Positions 1 through 9,319 of a stretch of 64,000 bases of DNA are shown here, piece by piece. Position 1 is the first letter of the stretch. The number at the start of each line of letters is the position of its first letter. Both the position numbers and the translations under genes were made by a program. Source of the stretch: JBBTDV01 sp038042605 (GTDB lineage: Bacteria > Bdellovibrionota > UBA1018); assembly GCA_964358645.1 (NCBI GenBank), contig CAYHPW010000008.1:9425-73424 (forward strand), in the 5' to 3' direction. Under the pieces are notes generated by a model. The model did not search any database. It was not told the DNA's origin and saw only the letters and a list, made by a program, of their open reading frames with translations.

Positions 1-1
1 G

Positions 2-1639
2 CTTGCAATGCCAGGCGTCGAGGTGAAAGAAGAGATAAAGCGCACCAACATATATGGTGACATAGCGGCGCACCTGCTTGGTTACATAGGCGAAGTTAAC
101 TCATCGGAACTGCCGACACTTAATAAGCACGCGCAAAAATACAAGTTCGGCGACAGCATCGGCAAATTCGGACTCGAACAACAAATGGAAGACATTCTCC
201 GCGGCTTTGATGGCGATGAGTTAAAGGAAGTAGACGCCCTTGGCCGCATCAAGCTTGGCAAGAGCAAGGGCCGCATGCTGGAAACCAGCATTGGCAAGCC
301 GGTACGCCCAGGAAAAAATCTTATTTTAACCGTGGACCAGGATCTTCAGGTTGCAGCCACAAAGATGTTTGGTGAAAAAATAGGTTCGCTGGTTGCAATC
401 GACCCAAGGAATGGTGAAATACTTGCCATGATTTCACGCCCGTCTTTTGATCCTACCGAATTCTCAAGAGGGATCCAAACATCCATCTGGAACAAACTGC
501 TTAACAATGAAAACAGGCCGCTTCGTGACAAAACCATTCAGGACCATTATTCGCCTGGTTCCACATTTAAGATCGTCACCGCCATCGCGGGGCTAGAGGA
601 AGGCGCAATAGATGAAAACACGAAGTTTCACTGTTCAGGTTCAATGAAAATAGGCAACAGGGTCTATCACTGCCACCTAAAGCGTGGACATGGTGAAATG
701 AATATAGTCAGCGCTATAACAAGGTCTTGTGATATTTTCTTTTACAAAACCGCCTTGAAACTAAAAAGCGTGGATGACATAGCGAAATGGGCGTTCCACC
801 TGGGGCTTGGGAAAAAAACCGGGGTTCCGCTCGCGAGGGAAGCACCGGGACTGATCCCCACCGAGGCATGGAAAAAGAAACGATTAGGACAGCAATGGAG
901 CTTGGGTGAAACAGCAAACACAGCTATAGGTCAAGGTTTCCTTCTGGCCACAACGCTTCAACTCGCAAATATGTACGGGGCACTTGCAAATGGCGGAACC
1001 CTTTATCGGCCATACCTAGTAAAAGAAACAGAATCTTTTGACGGACAGGTCATCCAGCGTTTTACACCAGAAGTAATAGGCAAGCATAACCTCAAACCAA
1101 AAACAGTGGAACTCGTTAAGCAGGGGCTGTGGGGCGCCGTCAACAGCCCTTACGGGACAGCATATCCACAGCGTTTACCGGGAATGGACTTTACCGGAAA
1201 GACAGGCACCGCCCAAGTCAAGAGGATCGCCGCTGACAAGATTTATCAGAAATGTGAAAATATGAAGTTCCGAGACAGGCATCACGCCTTGTTCGTGGGA
1301 TTCGCGCCAATCAAGGATCCTGTTATCGCTGTTGCGGTGATCGCTGAACATGCATGCCACGGTTCAACCGCAGCGGCACCCGTCGTACGCGAGGTCATAA
1401 AAACATATCTGCAAAAAACATCCCCTGAGCTTTATGGCGAAAAAGCACTTGCAGCCAAGCTTAAAAACTACAGAAGCATACCGCAAGCGCCCCCACCTGC
1501 TCCGCCAAGCGATAGAAGCGATAGCGAAGATGAAAATGACTTGGCGATCAACGAAGACGGCGCTGAGCAAGCTGAGCAACAGGTTGATGACAAGTCCACG
1601 CAGGATGTAAACAAATTAGACGAGGTATCAAATGAGTGA
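2..1639 (+). CDS. mrdA: Penicillin-binding protein 2 (peptidoglycan DD-transpeptidase), 5' partial
   Basis: Cross-links peptidoglycan in the periplasm during cell elongation, working with RodA. The frame is open to the left edge, so the N-terminal membrane anchor lies outside the window. Counting from the Met at position 8, the transpeptidase motifs are in order: S185-TFK (SxxK nucleophile), S240-CD (the SxN equivalent, as usual in PBP2) and a KTGT near residue 398. The dimerisation region with a YIGEVN motif precedes it. The C-terminus has a Pro-rich then acidic tail of about 50 residues that is longer than in E. coli. The stop overlaps the rodA start by 8 nt, indicating translational coupling. 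Family identity is very secure; only the start is missing. Confidence 0.96.
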   Translation, partial: LAMPGVEVKEEIKRTNIYGDIAAHLLGYIGEVNSSELPTLNKHAQKYKFGDSIGKFGLEQQMEDILRGFDGDELKEVDALGRIKLGKSKGRMLETSIGKPVRPGKNLILTVDQDLQVAATKMFGEKIGSLVAIDPRNGEILAMISRPSFDPTEFSRGIQTSIWNKLLNNENRPLRDKTIQDHYSPGSTFKIVTAIAGLEEGAIDENTKFHCSGSMKIGNRVYHCHLKRGHGEMNIVSAITRSCDIFFYKTALKLKSVDDIAKWAFHLGLGKKTGVPLAREAPGLIPTEAWKKKRLGQQWSLGETANTAIGQGFLLATTLQLANMYGALANGGTLYRPYLVKETESFDGQVIQRFTPEVIGKHNLKPKTVELVKQGLWGAVNSPYGTAYPQRLPGMDFTGKTGTAQVKRIAADKIYQKCENMKFRDRHHALFVGFAPIKDPVIAVAVIAEHACHGSTAAAPVVREVIKTYLQKTSPELYGEKALAAKLKNYRSIPQAPPPAPPSDRSDSEDENDLAINEDGAEQAEQQVDDKSTQDVNKLDEVSNE

Positions 1640-2816
1640 ATCAGGTTATCACACGCACTCATCCATGGAGAGCTCGACGGAGAGTTCGACAAACTTGGAT
1701 TATGAGACCTTGCGAAGAGGGACATACGATGAAGAGCTTAAAAAATTCAACTGGGGCTTGCTGATCATTGAATTAATTATTTTCGGAATTGGGATTTTCA
1801 ACCTTATCAGCGCGACAGGAGTACAAGACAAGTCTCTTGGTCTTTATAAGAACCAACTCCTGTGGTTCGGGATCGGGATGGCCATCACAGCACTCATATT
1901 GCTGTTCCACTACTCGGTTTTTTCACGCTTCGCCTATGTGCTATATTTCGCGAACTTGCTACTGCTTGTCGCCGTGCTTGTTCTTGGCAAGTCCTCACTG
2001 GGCGCGAAGCGCTGGATAGGGCTAGGCGCCTTAAGGATCCAGCCATCCGAGTTTATGAAGCTTTCGCTGGTCATATGCCTGGCCAAGTATTTCGAAACAG
2101 ACAGAACCGTGGGAGGCTATGGTTTTAAAGATCTCCTGCTGCCGGCACTGCTGGTGATTTTTCCGGTTGGCTTGATTATTCTCCAGCCAGACCTTGGCAC
2201 CGCCCTCATAATACTTGCTACATTCGCGAGCATGATGCTTTTCATGAAAGTAAAACCAAAAACTCTGATAATGGTCGCCGTTTGTGCGACGATAGCCCTT
2301 CCGACGGTGTACAAGATGGGACTGAAACCTTACCAAAGACAACGGCTGATTTCATTTCTTGACCCGATGGCAGACCCCAAAGGATCGGGTTATAACTCCA
2401 TACAGTCAATGATAGCCGTAGGCAGCGGACAACTTGTCGGCAAGGGCTATAAGAAAGGAACACAGAGCCAACTTAACTTCCTGCCTGAGCACCACACGGA
2501 TTTTATATTTTCAGTGTTCAGCGAGGAGCATGGATTCCTTGGCTGCGTGATCCTGCTGGCGCTTTACCTGGCTTTTTTCCTTAGCGGGCTTTCAATAGCT
2601 TATCAGTCAAATGATAAATTCGGGGTGCTGTTGTCATTCGGGATAATCTCGATATTCTTCTGGCATGTCATTATTAATCTCGGCATGACCATGGGCCTGC
2701 TGCCCATAGTTGGAGTACCATTGCCGTTCTTAAGTTATGGTGGGTCAGCACTCGTGACTTCAGCCATAGGGGTGGCGATACTAACAAACATCGCCAATAA
2801 AAAATTCATGTTTTAG
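1632..2816 (+). CDS. rodA: RodA, SEDS-family peptidoglycan glycosyltransferase
   Basis: Polymerises lipid II into glycan strands in the elongation complex, partnered with PBP2. The 394 residues show about ten hydrophobic segments after a polar Ser-rich N-terminal stretch of some 40 residues that is unusually long for RodA. Family signatures are visible: KRWIGLG, QPSEFMKL, QPDLGTA, LPEHHTDFIFS and the C-terminal PLPFLSYGGSA. The ATG lies inside the end of mrdA (8-nt overlap), the classic mrdA-mrdB arrangement. Identity is secure; FtsW is less likely because of the PBP2 neighbour. Confidence 0.96.
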   Translation: MSESGYHTHSSMESSTESSTNLDYETLRRGTYDEELKKFNWGLLIIELIIFGIGIFNLISATGVQDKSLGLYKNQLLWFGIGMAITALILLFHYSVFSRFAYVLYFANLLLLVAVLVLGKSSLGAKRWIGLGALRIQPSEFMKLSLVICLAKYFETDRTVGGYGFKDLLLPALLVIFPVGLIILQPDLGTALIILATFASMMLFMKVKPKTLIMVAVCATIALPTVYKMGLKPYQRQRLISFLDPMADPKGSGYNSIQSMIAVGSGQLVGKGYKKGTQSQLNFLPEHHTDFIFSVFSEEHGFLGCVILLALYLAFFLSGLSIAYQSNDKFGVLLSFGIISIFFWHVIINLGMTMGLLPIVGVPLPFLSYGGSALVTSAIGVAILTNIANKKFMF

Positions 2817-2873
2817 TGGGGTATGGATTGATGTTAGACTAATGCAATATCATGTGAAATGAGGGCATCACGT

Positions 2874-3233
2874 ATGAAAAAAATAAAGTGGTTGTTTGTG
2901 GCGTTATGTTCATTAATGGCCTTAGGCATAGCTATGCCTAGCTGCCCAGGGCAAAAAGCCGTACAAACACAGATTGAAACATTAGAAAAAAATCAGGCCG
3001 ATCTCATTAAGAAAGTCGGATCCCTTGAATCACAGTTAAAAGCCGCTGCTATGGAAAACGCCAAGACGAAGGAAATCCTCTCGCAACTAGGCAGCTCACT
3101 GCAGCTTCAGGAAGCAAGCTTGCGGCAGCTTGAATCAACCGTTAAGGGAACACATATCAAACCGAGTATCCAGAAAGCTAAAGGAAGCTCAAAAAATTCA
3201 CCACGTGGAGCAGCCAAGAAAAAGGGCCGGTGA
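2874..3233 (+). CDS. Small exported coiled-coil protein, function unknown
   Basis: I do not recognise the family. The start is placed at the ATG at 2874 (119 aa) because GAGGG at 2861-2865 sits at Shine-Dalgarno distance; an upstream ATG at 2859 is in frame. The N-terminus is basic then hydrophobic (signal peptide) and ends at a Cys in the context AMPSC, a poor but possible lipobox. Residues about 30-85 are heptad-like (QIETLEKNQADLIKKVGSLE), predicting a coiled coil as in Lpp- or YbgF-type envelope proteins. The tail is Lys/Arg-rich. It lies 57 nt after rodA, and its 3' end overlaps the longest rlmN frame. An envelope role is only inferred from location. Confidence 0.7.
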   Translation: MKKIKWLFVALCSLMALGIAMPSCPGQKAVQTQIETLEKNQADLIKKVGSLESQLKAAAMENAKTKEILSQLGSSLQLQEASLRQLESTVKGTHIKPSIQKAKGSSKNSPRGAAKKKGR

Positions 3234-4257
3234 TCCAGTTTTAATCCCATTTCAATCACTGACAAAAGATGACTTAGCCGAGCTGCTTCAGCCAATTGGG
3301 CGCAAGTACCAGGCAAAACAGATCTTCAAGTGGGTCTACCAGCGGTTTGTGAACGACTGGGATGAGATGACCGATTTGTCAAAAGTGCTTCGTTCCTGGT
3401 TGAAAACAAATGTTGAAATTCACAGGCTCCAGGCAAACGCCGTAACTGAAGCAGCGGATGGGACAAAAAAAATCCTATGGAAGCTGCATGACGGCGAAAC
3501 AGTTGAAAGCGTCCTGATACCCGTAAGCCGAGGCAGTTCTAACAGGCTGACAGCTTGCATTTCGAGCCAGGTCGGCTGTGCCATGGCTTGTAAATTCTGC
3601 CTAACCGGGACACAGGGTTTTAAGAGGCATCTTGAGGCGCATGAAATCGTCTCTCAGGCTTTTGAACTAAGAAGGCTCGCCCCCGTAACTAACATCGTTT
3701 TTATGGGGATGGGTGAGCCACTTCATAATCTCGCAAATGTCATTAAAAGCTGCATGATACTTCTTGACGGTGACGGCATGGCTTTTTCGAAACGCAGGGT
3801 CACAATAAGCACAAGCGGCTTAGTAACAGCACTGGAGGAATTGGGACGAAACACGGATGTATCACTCGCTGTTTCACTTAATGCCACGACTGATGAACAG
3901 CGTTCAAGCATAATGCCGGTCAATAAGAAATGGAATATCGCCTCACTTATTCAAGCGTGCAAATCATATCCCCTCGGCAACCATCGCAGAATAACATTCG
4001 AATATGTGCTTATTGAAGGTTTTAATGACTCGATTGACGATGCAAAAAGACTCGCAAAACTTTTAAAGCCGATCCCATCCAAAATAAACCTGATACCATT
4101 TAATGAGTTCAGCGGTTCAAAGCTCAAGCGTCCTTCAGATGAGTCGGTCAGGCTTTTCCAGAAGTACCTGCTCGACAAAGGCTTCACCGCTACCGTGCGA
4201 AATTCACGCGGCAGCGAAATCCTAGCCGCATGCGGCCAGCTGCGAAGCGCGATGTAA
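3130..4257 (+). CDS. rlmN: RlmN, dual-specificity 23S rRNA (A2503-C2) / tRNA (A37-C2) methyltransferase
   Basis: Radical SAM enzyme that methylates C2 of adenosine in 23S rRNA and some tRNAs. The cluster motif is C150-x3-C154-x2-C157 (CAMACKFC), and the two mechanistic cysteines of the family are present at C143 (TACISSQVGC) and C368 (ILAACGQL). FMGMGEPLHN and KRRVTISTSG are also diagnostic. The longest frame begins at a TTG at 3130 and overlaps the preceding gene by 104 nt. An in-frame GTG at 3205 would reduce the overlap, and neither has a convincing ribosome binding site, so the true start is uncertain by about 25-40 codons. Confidence 0.95.
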   Translation: MNQPLREHISNRVSRKLKEAQKIHHVEQPRKRAGDPVLIPFQSLTKDDLAELLQPIGRKYQAKQIFKWVYQRFVNDWDEMTDLSKVLRSWLKTNVEIHRLQANAVTEAADGTKKILWKLHDGETVESVLIPVSRGSSNRLTACISSQVGCAMACKFCLTGTQGFKRHLEAHEIVSQAFELRRLAPVTNIVFMGMGEPLHNLANVIKSCMILLDGDGMAFSKRRVTISTSGLVTALEELGRNTDVSLAVSLNATTDEQRSSIMPVNKKWNIASLIQACKSYPLGNHRRITFEYVLIEGFNDSIDDAKRLAKLLKPIPSKINLIPFNEFSGSKLKRPSDESVRLFQKYLLDKGFTATVRNSRGSEILAACGQLRSAM

Positions 4258-4276
4258 CTATACAGATGCCCGGCAA

Positions 4277-4996
4277 TCAAACCCCGACATACGCTTTCAT
4301 GGCGAGAAGACAGAGCAGCTTTCTATTATAAGGCACAAGCCTTATCTCATCACCTCGTATAGCTTCAAAAATACCAGGCCACGGGTTAGGCGCCTCGGAT
4401 AATTTATTCCACTTTTCAGCCGAGGTGAATATGCCCTGGACCGGCAATAGGTGTTTTTCTGAAAGATACTTCACAGCTTCAAGCGGCGGCCTCTCACCTT
4501 CTGGATTCAGGAACGACTCGACCTGGCCCTTACGCACAGTAAGAAGCACTTGCCTTGAAGCGCCAAGGCTGACAAAAATCCCGTAATACGATGGCAATAT
4601 GCGCGTCCACCAACCGCTCATTGCTGTGAGCAAAAAATGTTTCTGTGAAAATGTGCAAAATTCCCTGATTGAAGCCCCGGCACCTGTCAATGCAGCGGCG
4701 TTCTTGGCTAGGATCTCGAACTGACCATGATAGTGAGGATGCGACAATGCGCCTTCCAGCAATCCGTCTACAGATTTTTTTTCCAGCACAACGAGCTTCC
4801 TGTGGGGCATTTCAGCCGCCATTTTCTCACAGCGGCTTCCGGTCCACGAAGTCAAATCCTCACTTTCAGCATATGCTGCCACAACCTTTCCGTTATCAGC
4901 AACAACTAGAACATGACCACTATCCTGCCTGCGCGGAACTGATCCACGTATACCGAATACCGATGTAAACGCCTTCCAGTCGTAAACAAGATCCAT
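4277..4996 (-). CDS. Conserved-looking hypothetical protein, 239 aa
   Basis: No family recognised. It is a soluble protein without signal peptide or membrane segment, with a mixed alpha/beta composition and several aromatic clusters (SGWWTRILPSYYG around residue 126). The ATG at 4996 follows GAGATGG at loose Shine-Dalgarno distance. It starts 14 nt after the end of the minus-strand gene at 5011-6954, so the two are probably co-transcribed and may act together. It converges on rlmN with a 19-nt gap and no visible terminator. Codon use resembles the neighbours, so I regard it as a real gene. Confidence 0.7.
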   Translation of the reverse strand: MDLVYDWKAFTSVFGIRGSVPRRQDSGHVLVVADNGKVVAAYAESEDLTSWTGSRCEKMAAEMPHRKLVVLEKKSVDGLLEGALSHPHYHGQFEILAKNAAALTGAGASIREFCTFSQKHFLLTAMSGWWTRILPSYYGIFVSLGASRQVLLTVRKGQVESFLNPEGERPPLEAVKYLSEKHLLPVQGIFTSAEKWNKLSEAPNPWPGIFEAIRGDEIRLVPYNRKLLCLLAMKAYVGV

Positions 4997-5010
4997 ATCA
5001 AATCACCATC

Positions 5011-6954
5011 TCACAGGTGTAACTCATGCGACTTCTGCGGCGCCGCACGCACAGTTTTTTTAATTTCCTTAAGCAACAGCGAAAGAATACCAAAAGCTCC
5101 GACCTCCACTGAAAAACGGCTGGAGAACGCCGTGGCACCTTTTGTCTTGCTGTCTATTGTGGCGGGCACCACCGGCACAGCACTAGAAAAAATATCCGCA
5201 AAATCTGAAACCTCAACCACCCTCGGGAAAACAATATTACCGGACACGGCACGCCTGCTTTCATTTAAAACAAAAATCGCCGTATCGCCACTCGACAACT
5301 TGGCCGGCACCACGGTCAGCGACCTGTCACTGACACAAACCTGCTCACAGATTTCAGAAACAGCCAGCATGTCTTTTATAAATTTAACAACTCCAGCCGA
5401 GTCGGCTTTCAACAAATCACGCTGTGTCTCATATATGACGATTTTACCTTCTCCAACGACGTAAAGCTTGTAGTGTAGCCCTAAAGTGATATCAATTCTA
5501 GGTGCCTGGCTTGTGACATATTCTAGCTCCTTGCGAGCCTGAGCGGAAAACAAATGACTTTTTGGAATAGCAACCGTTAAACCCCTCCTCGCAAGAACCG
5601 ACAACTTCTCCACTGTTTCACGCGTAAAAACATACTCAGGATCCACCACAACAAGCCTAGCATTCGTTTGGTGGGCGGCGACTTCAACATCCGCAGTCAC
5701 TTGCGACCAAAAACCATTCTGACGGCTTAATTCGGCCCAAAGCGGCCCGCAGGCTGACCATGCATGTGGTGACAAATAAAATGCCTTGTGTTCTATCTTG
5801 ATATCACCGCGCGTGAACAGTTCCGCTAGGTTCTCCATCCTGGCCCTAAATGCCTGGGGAAGTGAAAACCAATCAGCTTCATCCATAAAAACACCACCGC
5901 CCCTGCCAGCTGCAAGCAGGAAGGATTTCATAAGAACAAACTGCTTCTCACTATCTGGCAAAGAGGACCAGTTACCAACCGAACTCCAGTGAAAAAACGG
6001 CGGATATGCGCTCCCTGCCACCGAAGAGCATCTTGTTGCGGCGGCACTGATGAGCCCAGACAGCCGCACGGCATCCGGATTACCGGAAGCTAGTTCAGAC
6101 AAAAGCTTAGAATAAGTAAAAGCTGGGTCAGCTTCCGGCGTAAAAATTTCAACCTCACGAGTACGCCTTGCCAGGCCTGCCTGGTTTGTCTGAGCGCGAC
6201 GTCCGAACACATGCAAAACTTTGCCCCTGAATACTTCCTCAGCCTGCTGGTTGAACCATCTTCGGTTTACACTATCAAGTCCAAGATCCTTCCATTTTGG
6301 TGTACCCGGCGATTCATTGCCAAACTCACGATCATCAAAAAACCGTTCCACTTCCTGGCGGAAAGCTGTGGATGCAGTTGGCGAAAAATCTCCTGACGGC
6401 CCTGGCACGGCAGAGTTGTAATACTTCCAAAATCCGCCTGAAAAAACTACGCTCAGATTCCGTGATATTTTAGGATCGGTTTTATCAAGATCACAAAGCA
6501 AGCTGTCCATTTTTACAAGATAGCCATGCAACCTCTTATTGAAGTGTTGTGAAAAAAATGATGGCAACGCGAAAATATTAGGTGGAAGATTGACCACCAC
6601 TTTGCCACCATTGTTGCTTCTGGCCGTACAGTCATCGCTGATCAGATCTTTTGGAAGACCTGAATTCGGATAATGCAAACCTAATTCAGGTGTCAGCACA
6701 AGAGATACTGTCATGTTCCTTTCAGTAGCTGCCTGTAAAAAACGTACAAGGCTGTGAGAAATATCTGTCTCAACGGCATGCCAAGGTACAAAACTTGTGA
6801 CATGCTTTATCCCGGATCTAAACAGTTGATCCAATTTCTCACCAATAGGTGAACTCCTTCTTGAACCACCTGAAATAGCTGCTGCGGGTTGGCGGAATTC
6901 CCAATAATTCACCAACAACTGAATAGGGTAAAGTTTTGTCTCACATTCCCGCAT
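5011..6954 (-). CDS. Glycoside hydrolase 42-like TIM-barrel protein, possibly non-catalytic
   Basis: About 647 aa from the ATG at 6954; the frame extends to 6990 but that would run into the divergent gene. The N-terminal half resembles beta-galactosidase-like (GH42/clan A) proteins: FVPWHAVETDIS, then SLVLTPELGLHYPNSGLPKD, then DFSPTASTAFRQEVERFF, which parallels the DYSP...AFR segment of GH42. Where GH42 enzymes have the acid/base Asn-Glu pair, this protein reads VVFSGGFWKYY, so the expected glutamate is not apparent. A later VFMDEADWF segment could supply acidic residues. No signal peptide. Followed by an unknown gene in a likely operon. Fold assignment is inference from motif resemblance; substrate unknown. 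Confidence 0.6.
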   Translation of the reverse strand: MRECETKLYPIQLLVNYWEFRQPAAAISGGSRRSSPIGEKLDQLFRSGIKHVTSFVPWHAVETDISHSLVRFLQAATERNMTVSLVLTPELGLHYPNSGLPKDLISDDCTARSNNGGKVVVNLPPNIFALPSFFSQHFNKRLHGYLVKMDSLLCDLDKTDPKISRNLSVVFSGGFWKYYNSAVPGPSGDFSPTASTAFRQEVERFFDDREFGNESPGTPKWKDLGLDSVNRRWFNQQAEEVFRGKVLHVFGRRAQTNQAGLARRTREVEIFTPEADPAFTYSKLLSELASGNPDAVRLSGLISAAATRCSSVAGSAYPPFFHWSSVGNWSSLPDSEKQFVLMKSFLLAAGRGGGVFMDEADWFSLPQAFRARMENLAELFTRGDIKIEHKAFYLSPHAWSACGPLWAELSRQNGFWSQVTADVEVAAHQTNARLVVVDPEYVFTRETVEKLSVLARRGLTVAIPKSHLFSAQARKELEYVTSQAPRIDITLGLHYKLYVVGEGKIVIYETQRDLLKADSAGVVKFIKDMLAVSEICEQVCVSDRSLTVVPAKLSSGDTAIFVLNESRRAVSGNIVFPRVVEVSDFADIFSSAVPVVPATIDSKTKGATAFSSRFSVEVGAFGILSLLLKEIKKTVRAAPQKSHELHL

Positions 6955-6994
6955 ATTCTGGAGTATGACACGTATAATTAAGGGAGTCACCTAT

Positions 6995-8152
6995 ATGTGG
7001 TTTTTTTCTCAAGAACATCTGCTGTTACAACAAACAGTCCGACAATTCGCAATGGGACACCTTGCACCACACATTAATACACTTGATGATGAAGAAGGCT
7101 TCAACCGCGATGCCTTTTTCAAAATGGGTGAACTAGGCTTGCTTGGAATCATCATCCCTGAAGAAGACGGCGGCGCAGGCCTTGACGCCGTGGCTACGAC
7201 CATAGCCATGGAAGAAATGGGAGCGGTGGACGCTTCCACAACCTTGTCATATCTCGCGCACACGATCCTTTGCGTGAATCAAATAGCCAATAATTGCTCA
7301 AAGGAGCAAAAACAAAAATTCCTCCCAAAGCTCATTAGCGGCGAGTGGATAGGCGGCATGGGAATGTCAGAACCGGATGCTGGCTCAGACGCGCTCGGAA
7401 TGAAAACCAAGGCGCTGTTGCGAGGCAATTCATATATCCTTAACGGATCGAAAACATGGATAACAAACGGGCCAGTGGGCGATATTTTTTATGTCTACGC
7501 AAAAACTGGCGGTAAGAAAACTGATATTTCTACATTCATAATTGAAAGAGGCATGAGAGGATTTTCAACAGGTAAGAAGTTTTCTAAAATGGGCATGAGG
7601 GCATCACCCACCGGCGAACTTGTCTTCACCGAATGTGAAGTACCGCTTTCAAACCGCGTCGGGACTGAAAGCGGCAGCATCAAAATGATGATGCGCAATC
7701 TCGACATCGAACGGATAACCATTGCCGGCATATCCATAGGAATAGCCAGGGCCAGCATCGAGACTGCAACCACATACGCAAAAGAACGCAAACAGTTCGG
7801 CAAACCCATAGGCTCTTTTCAACAGATACAGGAACGCCTGACGGAAGCAGCCGCATGGTATGAGGCATGCCGGTGCCTGACATACACAGCCGCTAAAATG
7901 TGGGATTCTGGGCTTATGACCGGCAAAGAGGCTTCCATGATGGCGGCAAAGGCGAAGCTCCAAAGCGCTCAAATGGCCACGCAGGTGGCGCTTGATGCGA
8001 TTCAAATCCTCGGTGGTTACGGTTACACGCGCGAATTCCCGGTTGAGAGGTACATGAGGGATGCAAAACTTATGGAAATCGGCGCTGGCACCAACGAAAT
8101 ACTAAGGCTTATAATAGCTAGACAAATGCTAGGTGAAGTAGCGGACGCTTAA
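6995..8152 (+). CDS. Acyl-CoA dehydrogenase, isovaleryl-CoA dehydrogenase-like active site
   Basis: FAD enzyme introducing an alpha-beta double bond into a short or branched acyl-CoA, passing electrons to ETF. Start set at ATG 6995 (385 aa), preceded by AAGGGAG at 6980-6986; a TATAAT hexamer is at 6973-6978. The usual C-terminal catalytic Glu (EGT motif) is replaced by EIGAGTNEI, which matches isovaleryl-CoA dehydrogenase. In that enzyme the base is a Glu in helix G, and the matching segment here is NLDIERITIAG. ARQFGKP-type FAD contacts (ERKQFGKPIG) and LGGYGYTREFPVERYMRDAK are intact. A second paralogue follows after 16 nt, so leucine or branched-chain catabolism is plausible. Confidence 0.92.
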   Translation: MWFFSQEHLLLQQTVRQFAMGHLAPHINTLDDEEGFNRDAFFKMGELGLLGIIIPEEDGGAGLDAVATTIAMEEMGAVDASTTLSYLAHTILCVNQIANNCSKEQKQKFLPKLISGEWIGGMGMSEPDAGSDALGMKTKALLRGNSYILNGSKTWITNGPVGDIFYVYAKTGGKKTDISTFIIERGMRGFSTGKKFSKMGMRASPTGELVFTECEVPLSNRVGTESGSIKMMMRNLDIERITIAGISIGIARASIETATTYAKERKQFGKPIGSFQQIQERLTEAAAWYEACRCLTYTAAKMWDSGLMTGKEASMMAAKAKLQSAQMATQVALDAIQILGGYGYTREFPVERYMRDAKLMEIGAGTNEILRLIIARQMLGEVADA

Positions 8153-8168
8153 ACACGAAAGAACAAAC

Positions 8169-9317
8169 ATGGACCTGACAGAAACCACTATCCAAAAAGA
8201 ACTCAAGGAACTGACTAGAAAATTTGCGACCGAAAAACTCCAACCGCTCATAGCCGACGATGAACGGGATGAGCGCTTCAGACCAGAAATAATAAAGAAG
8301 CTCGGTGCGCTTGGACTGACTGGGATAACAGTACCAGAAGCATATGGTGGCGCCGGCCTAGGATATAAAGATTACATAATTGTAATAGAAGAATTAGCCG
8401 CAGTCGCGGCAAGCTATGCGATAAGCGTAGCGGTATCCGGCCTGCCACAATTGATACTGAACATATTCGGTAGCGAAGCGCAGAAGACAAAGTACATCCC
8501 GCCACTGGCAAAAGGCGAGGCAGTCGGGGCCTTCAGCCTTTCGGAAGCGTTTTCAGGGTCCGATGCCGCGAGCCTGCGCGCGACAGCAAAACGAGATGGC
8601 GATCACTATACACTGAACGGTACAAAACTCTGGACGACTCAGGGTGATTTCGCTAACACGATAATCCTTATGGCCCGGACCGGAGGCCCCGGCCCGAAGG
8701 GGATCTCGGCTTTCATAGTGGAAAAAGGCACGCCAGGCCTGAATTACGGCAAACGTGAAAAAAAAATGGGCTGCCATGCCTCGCACACCATGGAGCTGGT
8801 TCTAAATGACCTTAAAATCCCGGTGGGCAATCTCTTAGGTAAGGAGGGCGCCGGCTTTCAGATAGCGATGACCGCCTTAGACAGCGGTCGCATAACGATA
8901 GGAGCTACCGCGATCGGCATTGCGCGTTCCGCGCTTGACATAGCTGTTTCACACGCAACCCAGCGCGAACAGTTTAGAAAACCCATCATACAGTTCCAAG
9001 GCGTCTCTTTCATGCTGGCGGACATGGCAGTTGCGATCGATGCTGCAAGATTATTGACCCAAAGAGCGGCATGGATGCGCGATAACGACGAAGACTTCTC
9101 AGTGCAAGCAGCGATGGCCAAACTTTTCGCCTCAGATGCCGCGATGAAAGTGACAACCGATGCGGTACAAATACTTGGTGGCGCCGGATACACCCAGGAT
9201 TTCCCACTGGAGCGGTACATGAGGGAAGCAAAAGTATTGCAAATCGTAGAAGGCACTAATCAGATCCAGAGAGTCGTCATAAGCCGTGAACTGGAAATCA
9301 ACATGAAAGGAAAATAG
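8169..9317 (+). CDS. Acyl-CoA dehydrogenase, short-chain (butyryl-CoA) type
   Basis: 382-residue paralogue of the preceding gene with the same domain order (N-terminal helical, beta barrel, C-terminal helical). It keeps the standard catalytic Glu in QIVEGTNQIQR, so its active-site geometry differs from the neighbour. FAD/substrate motifs FSLSEAFSGSDAAS, QREQFRKPI and LGGAGYTQDFPLERYMREAK are present. It starts 16 nt after its neighbour and ends 2 nt before pgi, giving a tight operon. Substrate chain length cannot be fixed from sequence. Confidence 0.93.
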   Translation: MDLTETTIQKELKELTRKFATEKLQPLIADDERDERFRPEIIKKLGALGLTGITVPEAYGGAGLGYKDYIIVIEELAAVAASYAISVAVSGLPQLILNIFGSEAQKTKYIPPLAKGEAVGAFSLSEAFSGSDAASLRATAKRDGDHYTLNGTKLWTTQGDFANTIILMARTGGPGPKGISAFIVEKGTPGLNYGKREKKMGCHASHTMELVLNDLKIPVGNLLGKEGAGFQIAMTALDSGRITIGATAIGIARSALDIAVSHATQREQFRKPIIQFQGVSFMLADMAVAIDAARLLTQRAAWMRDNDEDFSVQAAMAKLFASDAAMKVTTDAVQILGGAGYTQDFPLERYMREAKVLQIVEGTNQIQRVVISRELEINMKGK

Positions 9318-9319
9318 CC

